From Sphingobacterium multivorum (lineage in GTDB: Bacteria; Bacteroidota; Bacteroidia; Sphingobacteriales; Sphingobacteriaceae), in contig NZ_CP154261.1 in assembly GCF_039511225.1 (NCBI RefSeq), positions 2,356,001-2,420,000 of the forward strand: a stretch of DNA of 64,000 bases. The letters run 5' to 3'. Shown here piece by piece: positions 26,118 through 35,003 of this stretch. Position numbers and translations under genes: made by a program. Under the pieces are notes generated by a model. That model made no database searches. It was not told the origin of the DNA and saw only the letters and a list, made by a program, of their open reading frames with translations. How positions within the stretch are numbered: position 1 is the stretch's first letter; each line of letters begins with the position of its first letter.

Positions 26118-28562
26118 ATGCTGAAGCAATTAGTTGATACTGGGTATAGCCGAATAATGATCCTGCTCTTCCTCTTATTTGCGACCGCGGGCTCCGTAAG
26201 TGGACAGTCCGGAAAGGTTATTGATTTTAATGGGGGCTGGTGGTTTAAACTGGACAGCATCCAGCAATATAGCAATGGACGAAACGGAGAGGGCTGGCGA
26301 AAGCTCGATCTACCACATGACTGGAGTATCGAAATGCCATTTAGAGAAAACAGCCCTGCAGGTAGCGGGGCTGCTTACCTCGATGGTGGCGTAGGCTGGT
26401 ATCAAAAAACGTTTAAGTTGGCTCAGGCTGAGCAAGGGCAACGGATATTTATTGCATTCGAAGGTGTATACGAAAACAGTGAAGTCTGGATCAATGGGCA
26501 TTTCTTGGGAAAAAGACCCAATGGTTATATCGGATTCGAATATGAGCTTTCCCCTTATTTATACTGGGATGGTAGGGACAACCTGCTTTCAGTAAAAGTA
26601 AACAATAAGAATCAGCCCAATTCGCGTTTCTATTCGGGTTCGGGTATCTATCGTGATGTTAAATTAATCAGCCGAAATCCCGTCGCCATAGGTAGCAACA
26701 GTACCTTCATAAGGGCTGGGCAACTCAGCGAGAAACGTGCTGTCGTGGATCTCACCCTCGAAATTGAGCATAGCCCTAAGGCATCTAAAAACATGATGTT
26801 GTTGACAGAGGTGCTTTCAGCTCAAGGTGCTGTTCTAGCGAGTAAACGTACTACGTTGAACGCCCTCAAGGCAGGTCTGCATCCCCTCGATCAGCAGATA
26901 GTCCTCGAAAATCCCATCTTATGGGGTATCGAAAATCCCTATCAATATACAGCAAAGATTAAACTTATTGTTGATGGTCGGGTTGTAGATGAACAGCTTA
27001 CGAAATTTGGCTTACGTAATTTTAGCTTCGATCAGCAACAGGGCTTTATGCTCAATGGGAGGCCGCTTAAAATCCGTGGGGTCTGTTTACATAGTGATCT
27101 CGGCGCTTTGGGCATGGCATTCAACCGATCTGCAGCATTACGTCAGCTTCGCATCATGAAAGAAATGGGGGTGAATGGAATACGGACATCACACAATCCT
27201 GCGGCGCCAGCGTTTTTGGACCTCTGCGATAGCTTGGGTTTTGTTGTGATGAGTGAAACCTTCGATGTCTGGAAAGGGCGTAAAAATCCCTATGACTATC
27301 ATTTATATTGGGACGAATGGTACAAGCGGGACTTTGTTGACCATATCAAAAGGGACCGGAATCATCCGTCGCTGTTTATATGGTGCCTGGGCAATGAAGC
27401 GCAGGAGCAATGGCATTCCAAAGCTGATGGTGCAGCGATTCCGATTGCGCTGGCAGCAATCGTCGATAGTCTGGATGGCACACGTCCGACCACCATTGCC
27501 AATAATGAGCTCTCCAAAGCCAATCCGGTGCTGATGAGTTCGGCGGTAGATTTGATTGGCTACAACTATAACCATAAGAAATGGGCAAGCTTCCCACAAG
27601 ATCATCCTGAAAAGAAGTTTATCGTAACGGAAAGTACTTCGGCATTGGAAAGCCGCGGAACGTATGATTTGGTGCCATATGATTCTAGTCGCATGTGGCC
27701 AGAACGATGGGATATTCCCTTTTCTGGCGGGAACAAAGACAGGAACATATCGGCTTACGACAATGTATTTACACCTTGGGGATCAAATCATCAGACAAGC
27801 TTGAGGTTGATGGAAAAGTACGACCATATTGCGGGCATGTATGTATGGACAGGATTTGATTATCTCGGCGAACCAACACCCTACACCTGGCCGGCACGAA
27901 GTTCGTACTTTGGTATTGTGGATCTAGCTGGATTTCCGAAAGATGTCTACTATCTGTATCAAAGCGTCTGGACAGAAAAGCCGGTCTTACATGTATTGCC
28001 TCATTGGAATTGGAAGCAAGGTGATCGGGTAGATATCGTGGTATATTTTAATCAGGCTGACCGGGTGGAGCTTTATCTGAACGGTAAAAGGATAAGGGAG
28101 CAGTCCAAAGACCCAGATCGGTACGACCTTGTATTTAAAGCTGTTGAATTCAAACCAGGGGAGATTGAAGTAATATCGTTTCAAGGTGGCAAGAAACTGC
28201 TAAGTAAAACGATCCGTACCGCAGCGAAAGCGCATCGTATACAATTGTTTGCAGAAAATGTGAATTTCAATTCGGCAAAGAAAGAACTTTCCTTTGTACA
28301 TGCTTATATCGTGGACGAGTTTGGCACGATCGTTCCTTATGCAGACGATAAAATCGAATTTGAGGTGGAGGGAGATGGTGCAAAAATTGTGGCGACAGAC
28401 AATGGCAATACGACGGATCTGACGAGCTTCCAATCTGCTTCCCGCAATGCTTTTCATGGTAAGGCATTGGCGATTGTCACGAGCAAAAACAAAGGCAAAA
28501 TACAGGTAAGGGCAAAAAGCGAAGGACTAATTTCGGGTGATATTCAACTTGAAGCCAATTAG
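26118..28562 (+). CDS. GH2 family glycoside hydrolase, probable beta-galactosidase
   Basis: An exported retaining beta-glycosidase of 814 residues from the ATG at 26118, which gives a good signal peptide ending VSGQ. An in-frame ATG at 26085 would overlap the previous gene and spoil the signal. Domain order is sugar-binding jelly-roll (about 25-180), Ig-like domain, (beta/alpha)8 barrel, then C-terminal Ig/DUF4982-like domains. The acid/base is E427 in CLGNEAQ and the nucleophile E505 in FIVTESTS. RTSHNPAAP and the trailing WTGFDYLGEPTPY are typical of GH2. Beta-galactosidase is the commonest activity, but glucuronidase and mannosidase relatives exist. Last gene of the operon, closed by a palindromic terminator. 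Confidence 0.9.
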   Translation: MLKQLVDTGYSRIMILLFLLFATAGSVSGQSGKVIDFNGGWWFKLDSIQQYSNGRNGEGWRKLDLPHDWSIEMPFRENSPAGSGAAYLDGGVGWYQKTFKLAQAEQGQRIFIAFEGVYENSEVWINGHFLGKRPNGYIGFEYELSPYLYWDGRDNLLSVKVNNKNQPNSRFYSGSGIYRDVKLISRNPVAIGSNSTFIRAGQLSEKRAVVDLTLEIEHSPKASKNMMLLTEVLSAQGAVLASKRTTLNALKAGLHPLDQQIVLENPILWGIENPYQYTAKIKLIVDGRVVDEQLTKFGLRNFSFDQQQGFMLNGRPLKIRGVCLHSDLGALGMAFNRSAALRQLRIMKEMGVNGIRTSHNPAAPAFLDLCDSLGFVVMSETFDVWKGRKNPYDYHLYWDEWYKRDFVDHIKRDRNHPSLFIWCLGNEAQEQWHSKADGAAIPIALAAIVDSLDGTRPTTIANNELSKANPVLMSSAVDLIGYNYNHKKWASFPQDHPEKKFIVTESTSALESRGTYDLVPYDSSRMWPERWDIPFSGGNKDRNISAYDNVFTPWGSNHQTSLRLMEKYDHIAGMYVWTGFDYLGEPTPYTWPARSSYFGIVDLAGFPKDVYYLYQSVWTEKPVLHVLPHWNWKQGDRVDIVVYFNQADRVELYLNGKRIREQSKDPDRYDLVFKAVEFKPGEIEVISFQGGKKLLSKTIRTAAKAHRIQLFAENVNFNSAKKELSFVHAYIVDEFGTIVPYADDKIEFEVEGDGAKIVATDNGNTTDLTSFQSASRNAFHGKALAIVTSKNKGKIQVRAKSEGLISGDIQLEAN

Positions 28563-28609
28563 TTCTTGGCTCTGCTCTGCGCTGGATTTGTATGTTTTTT
28601 TTCACTAAT

Positions 28610-28645
28610 AAGAGCAAGGTCCGACCATGGTCGGACCTTGCTCTT
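28610..28645. terminator. 36-bp perfect palindrome terminator after GH2
   Basis: An exact palindrome of 18+18 bp centred on CCATGG, with arms beginning AAGAGCAAGGTCCGACCA. It lies between the convergent GH2 and mnmE genes and likely ends both transcripts, although the flanking T-tracts are short. Confidence 0.7.
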
Positions 28646-28676
28646 TGTTGTATCACGCGATCATTAAGGCTATGAT

Positions 28677-30056
28677 CTACTTGCCGATACAGAATTTCGA
28701 GAAGATATTATCCAATAAATCGTCTGTCGAAACACTTCCTGTGATTTCACCAAGATGATATAGCGCTTGGCGGATATCCATTGCTAGGAAATCAGAAGTG
28801 ACCGGATTGTCAATACCATATATTACGCGTTCCAGTGAATCTGCTGTTTTTTGTAGCGCTTCCACGTGACGGATGTTGGTGACCATAACATCATCTGTAT
28901 TTAAATTTCCTAATTGTACACGATTGATCAATTCGTCTTTCAATTCCTCGACGCCAATTTGCTCTTTTGCTGAAATGTAGAGCGGATTAAGGACATTGTA
29001 AACGTCTTTTTGCGCCTCAGAAAGCAAATCTGATTTATTGATAATGGTGACAAACGGAATTTGTAGTCGCTCGATTTCTGGTAATTGAGCTTGTACTTCT
29101 TCAACTTTGTCCTGGGTAGGATCGAAAAGGTAAATGATCAATCGTGCCTGTTTCATCTTTTCACGGGTACGCTCAACTCCTTTTGCTTCAATAACATCTG
29201 CCGTCTCACGTATACCTGCAGTGTCAATAAATCGGAATGTGACGCCATGAATATTAATTTCATCTTCAATAGTATCACGCGTAGTCCCTGCAATATCGGA
29301 AACAATGGCACGTTCTTCATTTAAGAAAGCATTCAATAGGGTTGATTTTCCAACATTCGGTTTCCCCGCAATGACAACAGGCACACCATTTTTAAGGACG
29401 TTACCTTGTTCAAAAGATTGTATTAATTTTTGAACAATGACCTGTATTTTGTTGATTAGATTTTTTAGCTGATCCCTGTTCGCAAATTCCACATCTTCTT
29501 CCGAAAAATCAAGCTCTAATTCAATTAGTGAAGCAAAGTGAATGAGATCTTCACGAAGGGATTTAAGCTGATTGGAGAAACCGCCCCGCATTTGTTGCAT
29601 CGCCACTTGATGTGAAGCTGCAGAATTGGATGCAATTAAATCGGCAACTGCTTCTGCTTGTGATAGATCCATGCCACCATTGAGAAATGCACGTAGGGTA
29701 AATTCTCCCGGACGAGCAGCACGTGCTCCTTTTTTGATCAGTAAATTTACAACGCGCTCGATAATATATTTGGAGTTGTGCGTTGATATTTCCACCGAAT
29801 TTTCTCTCGTGTAGGAGTTCGGGGCTACAAATAAAGAAACAAGTACTTCATCTATAATCTCTTCGCCATCCCGTATGGTTCCAAAATGGATAGTATGCGA
29901 TGCTTGTTGAAGCAGGTTCTTTCCTTTAAATATTTCGTTTGTAATTTTTATGGCATTCTGACCCGAAACGCGTATGACAGCGATAGCTCCATTTGTTCCA
30001 GAAGATGTCGCTAATGCAACAATGGTATCTTCAGTGATATATCCCGTATTTGACAT
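28677..30056 (-). CDS. mnmE: tRNA modification GTPase MnmE
   Basis: With MnmG it installs the carboxymethylaminomethyl group on the wobble uridine of certain tRNAs, in the cytosol. The 459 residues hold the N-terminal tetrahydrofolate-binding domain (DTIVALATSSGTNGAIAVIRVSG start, residues about 9-31), a helical domain, and an inserted G domain with the P-loop GKPNVGKST, DTAGIRET and NKSD. The C-terminus is the invariant CIGK. The ATG at 30056 is chosen because the frame's upstream 21 codons contain a promoter box and match nothing conserved. The -7 box ends 4 nt before the ATG, so the message may be leaderless. Confidence 0.96.
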   Translation of the reverse strand: MSNTGYITEDTIVALATSSGTNGAIAVIRVSGQNAIKITNEIFKGKNLLQQASHTIHFGTIRDGEEIIDEVLVSLFVAPNSYTRENSVEISTHNSKYIIERVVNLLIKKGARAARPGEFTLRAFLNGGMDLSQAEAVADLIASNSAASHQVAMQQMRGGFSNQLKSLREDLIHFASLIELELDFSEEDVEFANRDQLKNLINKIQVIVQKLIQSFEQGNVLKNGVPVVIAGKPNVGKSTLLNAFLNEERAIVSDIAGTTRDTIEDEINIHGVTFRFIDTAGIRETADVIEAKGVERTREKMKQARLIIYLFDPTQDKVEEVQAQLPEIERLQIPFVTIINKSDLLSEAQKDVYNVLNPLYISAKEQIGVEELKDELINRVQLGNLNTDDVMVTNIRHVEALQKTADSLERVIYGIDNPVTSDFLAMDIRQALYHLGEITGSVSTDDLLDNIFSKFCIGK

Positions 30057-30060
30057 GGTA

Positions 30061-30068
30061 CAAAGATA
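30061..30068 (-). promoter_or_regulatory. -7 box of mnmE, 4 nt from the start codon
   Basis: On the minus strand TATCTTTG is followed by TACC and then the ATG of mnmE. The expected transcription start falls on or next to the start codon. No TTG at -33 was found. Confidence 0.6.
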
Positions 30069-30233
30069 CGTTAAATTGGAATAATGGATTCTATATATTG
30101 CGGCACAAATTAAATTCATCTTGACCGATTAAACCTTTGTTCAAACATTGAAGTCATACCCATAGAAACGCTTGTAAAAAAGAATGAAACACAGGCGGAG
30201 TGAAATTAATTTTTAAATTTAAATTATACTGTT

Positions 30234-30839
30234 ATGAGAAAGATGATATACTTCGCGTTGGCAATAGGAGGACTTGTATTAGTGGCTCCACAACAATCTT
30301 CCGCTCAGTATCGGGGACATGAACGTGAATGGAAACAGGACAAAGAGCGTAGAAAATATGAAGAGAAAAGGGATAAGGAATATCGAAAATATTTAGAAAA
30401 ACGCGAAAAAGAAGACCGTAAATATCATAAAGAAGTAGCTAAGTCATACCGAAAAGGATACCGTCATGGAGCACCAGCCTGGGCAAGTGCACATCGTTAC
30501 GATAGTAGACACCATGTATACTTTAGAGATTACAAAACATTCTATGACCCTTACAGAGGAGGTTACGTGTATATGCGCAATGGCCGTTGGAATTTTTCAT
30601 CAAACGTGCCTTCGTTTATGTTGAATGTCAACTTGGGAGCAGCCAATATCCGGATTGTAAAAGATGTTGCAATTAGCAGACATCCTGAAGATTTTACAAT
30701 GACTACCGTTGGGACTAGAAAGAATTTATCTTGTTGTTTGAATAAAAAAGCCTCAATCTTTAGGGAGATGAGGCTTTTCTTTTTGCTAGTCTTCTTCGAA
30801 ACTGACCTTATTCACTTCAAGCGACTTTATCCGCGCTAG
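30234..30839 (+). CDS. secreted basic coiled-coil protein with apparent 3' frameshift
   Basis: Unknown function. It has a signal peptide ending SSAQ, then a highly charged stretch (about 30-75) of K/E/R/Y repeats ([20 protein letters not shown]) likely to form a helix, then a compact Y/R-rich region with [19 protein letters not shown]. The open frame of 201 codons runs through a hairpin terminator and 54 bp into xpt, and its last 45 residues look non-native. One extra T in the TTTT at about 30691-30694 would instead give DFYNDYRWD and a stop at 30716-30718, just before the terminator. I therefore think the real protein ends near residue 161 and that a frameshift or base-call error lies here. 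Confidence 0.6.
   Translation: MRKMIYFALAIGGLVLVAPQQSSAQYRGHEREWKQDKERRKYEEKRDKEYRKYLEKREKEDRKYHKEVAKSYRKGYRHGAPAWASAHRYDSRHHVYFRDYKTFYDPYRGGYVYMRNGRWNFSSNVPSFMLNVNLGAANIRIVKDVAISRHPEDFTMTTVGTRKNLSCCLNKKASIFREMRLFFLLVFFETDLIHFKRLYPR
30747..30785. terminator. hairpin terminator between the secreted basic protein and xpt
   Basis: AAAAGCCTCA-ATCT pairs with AGATGAGGCTTTT (one bulged A) around a short loop. A-runs on the left and T-runs on the right let it serve both convergent genes. Confidence 0.8.
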
Positions 30840-31361
30840 CGATTCGATTCTTAAATCAGGCAATTCTCTTAATCTTTTTCCCCCTTCTTGGAAGGACTTC
30901 TCTATAATAAACCCCATGCCTGATAACGACGCACCTGATTGCTGGACCAAATCGAGCATGCCAAAAGCAGCATTTCCATTGGCCAAAAAATCGTCTATAA
31001 AAAGAACATTGTCGCCGGGTGCAAGAAATTCTTTACTGACACAGATGTCGTAGGTTCTATTCTTGGTAAACGAATGTACCTGGCTCACATACATATCGGC
31101 CATGGTCGTGGGTTTTGCTTTTTTTACAAATACAACCGGGAGTTCTAAAAGGTAGCCAAGCATAATCGCTGGGGCTATTCCGCTTGCTTCAATTGTAATG
31201 ATTTTATTGATCGGGAGGTCTGCAAAACGGCGGACAAATTCCACTGCAATAGATTTCATCAATACGGGGTCCATTTGATGATTGATGAAGTTGTCTACTT
31301 TAAGTATGCCTCCTGCGAGACTTTTACCGTCATGAAGGATTCTATCCTTTAATAATTTCAT
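30786..31361 (-). CDS. xpt: xanthine phosphoribosyltransferase
   Basis: Salvages xanthine to XMP using PRPP, in the cytosol. The 191-residue length is standard. The type I phosphoribosyltransferase loop is [13 protein letters not shown] (about residues 125-137). The N-terminal [14 protein letters not shown]...[13 protein letters not shown] and the [17 protein letters not shown] segment are close to the Bacillus Xpt pattern. It lies 53 bp downstream of the acyl-CoA synthetase gene on the same strand and may be cotranscribed. No purine riboswitch is visible in the short upstream gap. Confidence 0.93.
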   Translation of the reverse strand: MKLLKDRILHDGKSLAGGILKVDNFINHQMDPVLMKSIAVEFVRRFADLPINKIITIEASGIAPAIMLGYLLELPVVFVKKAKPTTMADMYVSQVHSFTKNRTYDICVSKEFLAPGDNVLFIDDFLANGNAAFGMLDLVQQSGASLSGMGFIIEKSFQEGGKRLRELPDLRIESLARIKSLEVNKVSFEED

Positions 31362-31414
31362 GTTTTACTTGTATAAATATAGCGTGCTATGTCAAAATTT
31401 TGATCAGTTGATCC

Positions 31415-33193
31415 TTAATCCATCTCCATTTGATAGAGGTTATTGAACTCTTCTTGATGATGTTCGAGAATGACCTTCCGTTTCATTTTTAAGGTTGGTG
31501 TTAACTCTCCATTTTCAATTGTAAATTCGTCGGTTAAAATAATTGGTTTCTTGATCTGCTCCCAGTTACCAAAATGCTGGTTTGCACGGCGCACCTCCTG
31601 ATTGACTTTTTTTACTATAGTCGGGTCAGTCAGAAAATCATCCTTTGCCATGGTAGCAAGTTCAGGAGCATCTGTTCTGGCCCAATCCAACAAATGGGCA
31701 TAGTTTGGTACAATAAAGGCAGAGGCAAATTTCATCCCGTCACCGATTACCATTGCCTGTTCTATAAACTTAGATTCAACGAGCTTGGTTTCGATAGGTT
31801 GTGGTATAACGTACTTTCCACCCGAAATTTTGAACATCTCTTTTTTTCGGTCAATGATTTTTAAGAATTTTTCATCTTCCCACTTCCCGATATCTCCGGT
31901 GTGCAACCATCCATCAATGATGGTTTTATCCGTCTCTGCCTTATTCTTATAATAGCCCATCATGACGTTGGGACCTTTTACCAATATCTCTCCGTCTTCG
32001 GCGAGTTTTATTTCAACAAAACGTACAGGAAGTCCAACAGTGCCAATGCGAATACCTTTGATATAATGATTGACTGAAATGAGTGGTGAGGCTTCGGTCA
32101 TGCCGTAACCCTCATATAATGGAATTCCTGCAGCTAAGAAGGCACGTGTTAACTTGCTGTGAAGAGAGGCTGATCCAGAGGCAACGGTAAGCAATTCGCC
32201 ACCCAAAGCCTCATACCATTTGTTAAGGACAAGTTTCTTGGCAAGCTTTAGTTTGAGATTATAGGATAGGCTTCTTTTCTCAGGATTTGGATCATATTCT
32301 TCTGCGACTGAGACAGCCCAATCAAAAACTTTTCGTTTGAAACCAGTGAGATCGTGGCCTGTTTTCATGATTTTCTCGTAGACTTTTTCAAGAATACGGG
32401 GGACAACGGTCATGATATGAGGTTTTACTTCCTTCAGATTATCACCTATTTTATCAAAAGATTCTGCGATATAGACCGTAAAGCCGAGATACATATAGGT
32501 ATATAAAACCATGCGTTCGTAGGCGTGGCAGGGTGGCAGGAAGGTCAATCCGCGGTCGTAAGCCTTACAGGGCGTAATTTCTGCTGCACCTAATACATTG
32601 GAAAATATATTATTGTGTGACAGCATGACGCCTTTTGGTTTGCCCGTGGTTCCAGAAGTGTAGATCAGGGTAGCGAGATCTTCAGGTTTGATCTGATCGC
32701 GGAGCGCTGCTAGTTTTTCTGGGGAGCAATTGGAGCCTATATCATTAAGTTCTTTCCAGCTGCGTGTTCCTTCCTGTTCGGCGATACAAAAAAGATACTT
32801 CAATGTATAGATTGAATCGGTTAGATTCATCAGGCGATCGTACAAGCTTTTGTTACTGACGATACAGACCCTGATTTCGGCATCATTAAAAATATATTGA
32901 TAGTCTGTATCGGTAATATTTGGATAGATGGCCACCACGACTGCACCAATTTGCTGGATTGCAAAGTCAATCATATGCCATTCCATGCTACTGCCGGCAA
33001 TGAGACCAACTTTCTCGCTGGGTTTCACGCCAAGTTCAATCAGCCCTTTGGAGAGGTTGTCTACTTGTTCAAGAAAATCTGCTGTTTTGATATAATTCCA
33101 CTTGCCGTCCACTTTGTGCGCAAACATATCAAGATTGGGGTATTTGCCCATCTGTTGACGTGCAAGATCAAATAATCTAAGTTTTTCTTCCAT
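31415..33193 (-). CDS. fadD: long-chain fatty acid-CoA ligase (AMP-forming)
   Basis: Activates fatty acids to acyl-CoA via an acyl-adenylate, at the inner face of the membrane. The 592-residue ANL-superfamily protein has the P-loop motif LIYTSGTTGKPKGVMLSH (about residues 178-195), YGMTEASP, the GWLHTGDIGKW hinge motif and DRKKEMFKISGGKYV with the lysine-rich core. It resembles the bacterial/eukaryotic ACSL group (PNYAHLLDWA, long C-terminal helical region) rather than short-chain synthetases. The exact chain length preference is not readable. A TATGTTTG promoter box lies about 75 bp upstream. Confidence 0.92.
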   Translation of the reverse strand: MEEKLRLFDLARQQMGKYPNLDMFAHKVDGKWNYIKTADFLEQVDNLSKGLIELGVKPSEKVGLIAGSSMEWHMIDFAIQQIGAVVVAIYPNITDTDYQYIFNDAEIRVCIVSNKSLYDRLMNLTDSIYTLKYLFCIAEQEGTRSWKELNDIGSNCSPEKLAALRDQIKPEDLATLIYTSGTTGKPKGVMLSHNNIFSNVLGAAEITPCKAYDRGLTFLPPCHAYERMVLYTYMYLGFTVYIAESFDKIGDNLKEVKPHIMTVVPRILEKVYEKIMKTGHDLTGFKRKVFDWAVSVAEEYDPNPEKRSLSYNLKLKLAKKLVLNKWYEALGGELLTVASGSASLHSKLTRAFLAAGIPLYEGYGMTEASPLISVNHYIKGIRIGTVGLPVRFVEIKLAEDGEILVKGPNVMMGYYKNKAETDKTIIDGWLHTGDIGKWEDEKFLKIIDRKKEMFKISGGKYVIPQPIETKLVESKFIEQAMVIGDGMKFASAFIVPNYAHLLDWARTDAPELATMAKDDFLTDPTIVKKVNQEVRRANQHFGNWEQIKKPIILTDEFTIENGELTPTLKMKRKVILEHHQEEFNNLYQMEMD

Positions 33194-33265
33194 TTCAAAT
33201 CATATTCTTTTAAGCTCCGCGGGAGCACCCTTCCAGTATGAACTTTGTTTTAAGGGAAAAGTTTG

Positions 33266-33273
33266 CAAACATA
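33266..33273 (-). promoter_or_regulatory. -7 box of the fadD promoter
   Basis: Minus strand TATGTTTG followed by C, an exact match to TAnnTTTGC. The leader would be about 65 nt. No TTG is suitably placed upstream. Confidence 0.6.
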
Positions 33274-33443
33274 AATAATTGTTTCAAGAATATGGAATGA
33301 TTTTGTAATTAGCTTGTTTCAAAAGTGCGAAGGGGAGGCGAGTGATAGGTAAAGTGCTTTTGTGCTTTTCAAAAGTAGGGGGAGCTTGGAGACCATTTGA
33401 GCATAGTTCCTTGAGTAGATGGACTTGATGCGCGCCAATTACA

Positions 33444-33475
33444 AAAAAAGCTAGTCGTTATCGACTAGCTTTTCT
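33444..33475 (-). terminator. terminator overlapping the proline dehydrogenase stop codon
   Basis: On the minus strand AAAAGCTAGTCG-ATAA-CGACTAGCTTTT forms a perfect 12-bp stem with a 4-nt loop and continues into a T-run. The stop codon TAA is in the loop, and the upstream arm encodes the last four residues (KASR). Confidence 0.85.
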
Positions 33476-34651
33476 TCTTTGTTTTTCTTTGATCAAAAGC
33501 CCGAGCTCCCGACCTGTCGCTCCTGCGACTGAAGTATTTTCCTGTGCTCTACGGAAAAGGTATGGCATCACTGCTTTCACCGGTCCGTAAGGCATGTATT
33601 TGGCAACATTGTAGCCATGTGCAGCTAAATTGAAGCTCAGGTTATCAGACATACCCAATAATTGTGCAAAGTAAATACGGTCGATTGATCGGTCGATACC
33701 ACGTCTGTCAATTTCCTTTGCAAGTAGCATGCTACTGTCCTCATTGTGTGTACCCGCCATTAATCCAAAGTTGTCCAGATGATCCAAGATAAATTCAATA
33801 GCTTCATTATAATCTCTATCGGAAGCTTCTTTATTTGGCTGGATGGGATCGGAATAACCTTTTTGCGCAGCGCGAGCACGTTCGATCTCCATATAGGCAC
33901 CACGAACGATCTTAGCACCCATGTGAAATCCCCTAACTTTGGCGTATTCAAAGTCAGCTTTCAAAGATGCCAACTTATCACTACGGTACAATTGATAAGT
34001 ATTATATACAATTGGTTTTTCCATATTGTATTTTTCCATCATTTCACGAGCGATATCGTCAATTGCATCTTGGATCCATGAATGTTCAGCATCTACTAAA
34101 ACTTTTACACCAGCTGCATGACAAGCTTTACAGATGCGATCGGTACGATCCAACATCCGTTGGTATTCTGCCTGTTCACTTTCTGTCAAGGCTTCCTTTG
34201 CATTGACTTTTTCAAACAGTTCAAATCGGCCTAATCCAGTTGGTTTAAATACTGAAAATGGAATGTATTTGTTTTTACTGGCCGCGACTACGGTGCGCAA
34301 TACCTCGTTGCAGCAAGCGTCAAATGCACTTTCCGTTTCTTCTCCTTCAACGGAATAATCCAATATTGTCCCTACACCATTCTCTCCCAATTCGTTGATC
34401 GCATTTTCGCAACCTTCGATGGTCTCTCCGCCACAAAAATGCTTGAAGATTGTTTTACGGATGATACCCTGGATAGGTAATCCGATGTTCAGTGCAAAGT
34501 TGGTCATTGACGGACCTACTTTTGTCAAGAAGTTATTCGCTATTATTTTGAATAACCAATACGCTCTTTCCAAATCCTTATCGCTTTTACTTTTAAAAGC
34601 AATCTCTGTATTATCAAAGGATAATGTCTTGGGCTCAGAATTCTCAATCAT
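33458..34651 (-). CDS. proline dehydrogenase
   Basis: FAD-dependent oxidation of proline to pyrroline-5-carboxylate, feeding electrons to the respiratory chain at the membrane. The 397 residues from the ATG at 34651 (MIENSEPKTL) form the monofunctional PRODH barrel. VLVDAEHSW, MGAKIVRGAYMEIERARA and the C-terminal YMPYGPVKAVMPYLFRRAQEN with the substrate-binding arginine pair are family signatures. A TTG 15 bp upstream could extend the frame, but ATG is preferred. No pyrroline-5-carboxylate dehydrogenase gene is adjacent, so this is the split, single-domain arrangement. The terminator is embedded in its last codons. Confidence 0.93.
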   Translation of the reverse strand: MIENSEPKTLSFDNTEIAFKSKSDKDLERAYWLFKIIANNFLTKVGPSMTNFALNIGLPIQGIIRKTIFKHFCGGETIEGCENAINELGENGVGTILDYSVEGEETESAFDACCNEVLRTVVAASKNKYIPFSVFKPTGLGRFELFEKVNAKEALTESEQAEYQRMLDRTDRICKACHAAGVKVLVDAEHSWIQDAIDDIAREMMEKYNMEKPIVYNTYQLYRSDKLASLKADFEYAKVRGFHMGAKIVRGAYMEIERARAAQKGYSDPIQPNKEASDRDYNEAIEFILDHLDNFGLMAGTHNEDSSMLLAKEIDRRGIDRSIDRIYFAQLLGMSDNLSFNLAAHGYNVAKYMPYGPVKAVMPYLFRRAQENTSVAGATGRELGLLIKEKQRRKASR

Positions 34652-34671
34652 AATCTTTATTTGCAATAAGG

Positions 34672-34679
34672 CAAATGTA
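34672..34679 (-). promoter_or_regulatory. -7 box of the proline dehydrogenase promoter
   Basis: Minus strand TACATTTG followed by C, 20 bp upstream of the chosen ATG. It also argues against the more upstream TTG start, which would begin about where transcription starts. Confidence 0.6.
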
Positions 34680-34712
34680 GCAATTTACTAAGCATTAAAA
34701 CGATGATAATTC

Positions 34713-34742
34713 TTGTATTCCTCAGTGAAACCACTATTTTTG
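34713..34742 (+). promoter_or_regulatory. promoter of the S4 protein-aroB operon, leaderless
   Basis: TTG at 34713-34715, a 19-bp spacer, and TATTTTTG at 34735-34742, followed by TGAA and the ATG at 34747. The spacing fits the Bacteroidota consensus, and the start codon falls where transcription should begin. Confidence 0.65.
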
Positions 34743-34746
34743 TGAA

Positions 34747-34953
34747 ATGCAAGAATTTAAAATCGAGGGCGAATATATCCAGCTCATACAGTTACTTAAA
34801 GCTTTAAATTGGGTGGAGCATGGTGCTATGGCTCAGTGGGTTGTAGCGGAAGGGTATGTAAAGTATAATGGGCAGGTCGATTACCGGAAAAGGCTCAAAT
34901 TGCGACCAGGAGATGTTGTTGAATTTGATGGGATGCAAATAAAATTGGTGTAA
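34747..34953 (+). CDS. S4-domain RNA-binding protein, YbcJ/YaaA type
   Basis: A 68-residue protein that is essentially a single S4 RNA-binding fold: IQLIQLLKALNWVEHGAMAQWVVAEGYV...GQVDYRKRLKLRPGDVVEF. It matches small stand-alone S4 proteins such as YbcJ in length and pattern. It probably binds structured RNA or ribosomal particles; the target is unknown. It heads a two-gene unit with aroB (50-bp gap), an association with no obvious functional logic. Its promoter box lies only 4 nt from the start codon. Confidence 0.88.
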   Translation: MQEFKIEGEYIQLIQLLKALNWVEHGAMAQWVVAEGYVKYNGQVDYRKRLKLRPGDVVEFDGMQIKLV

Positions 34954-35003
34954 TATTAAACAATATTGGTAAATAGAAAACTTAAACCTTAAAGAATCGT
35001 AGA

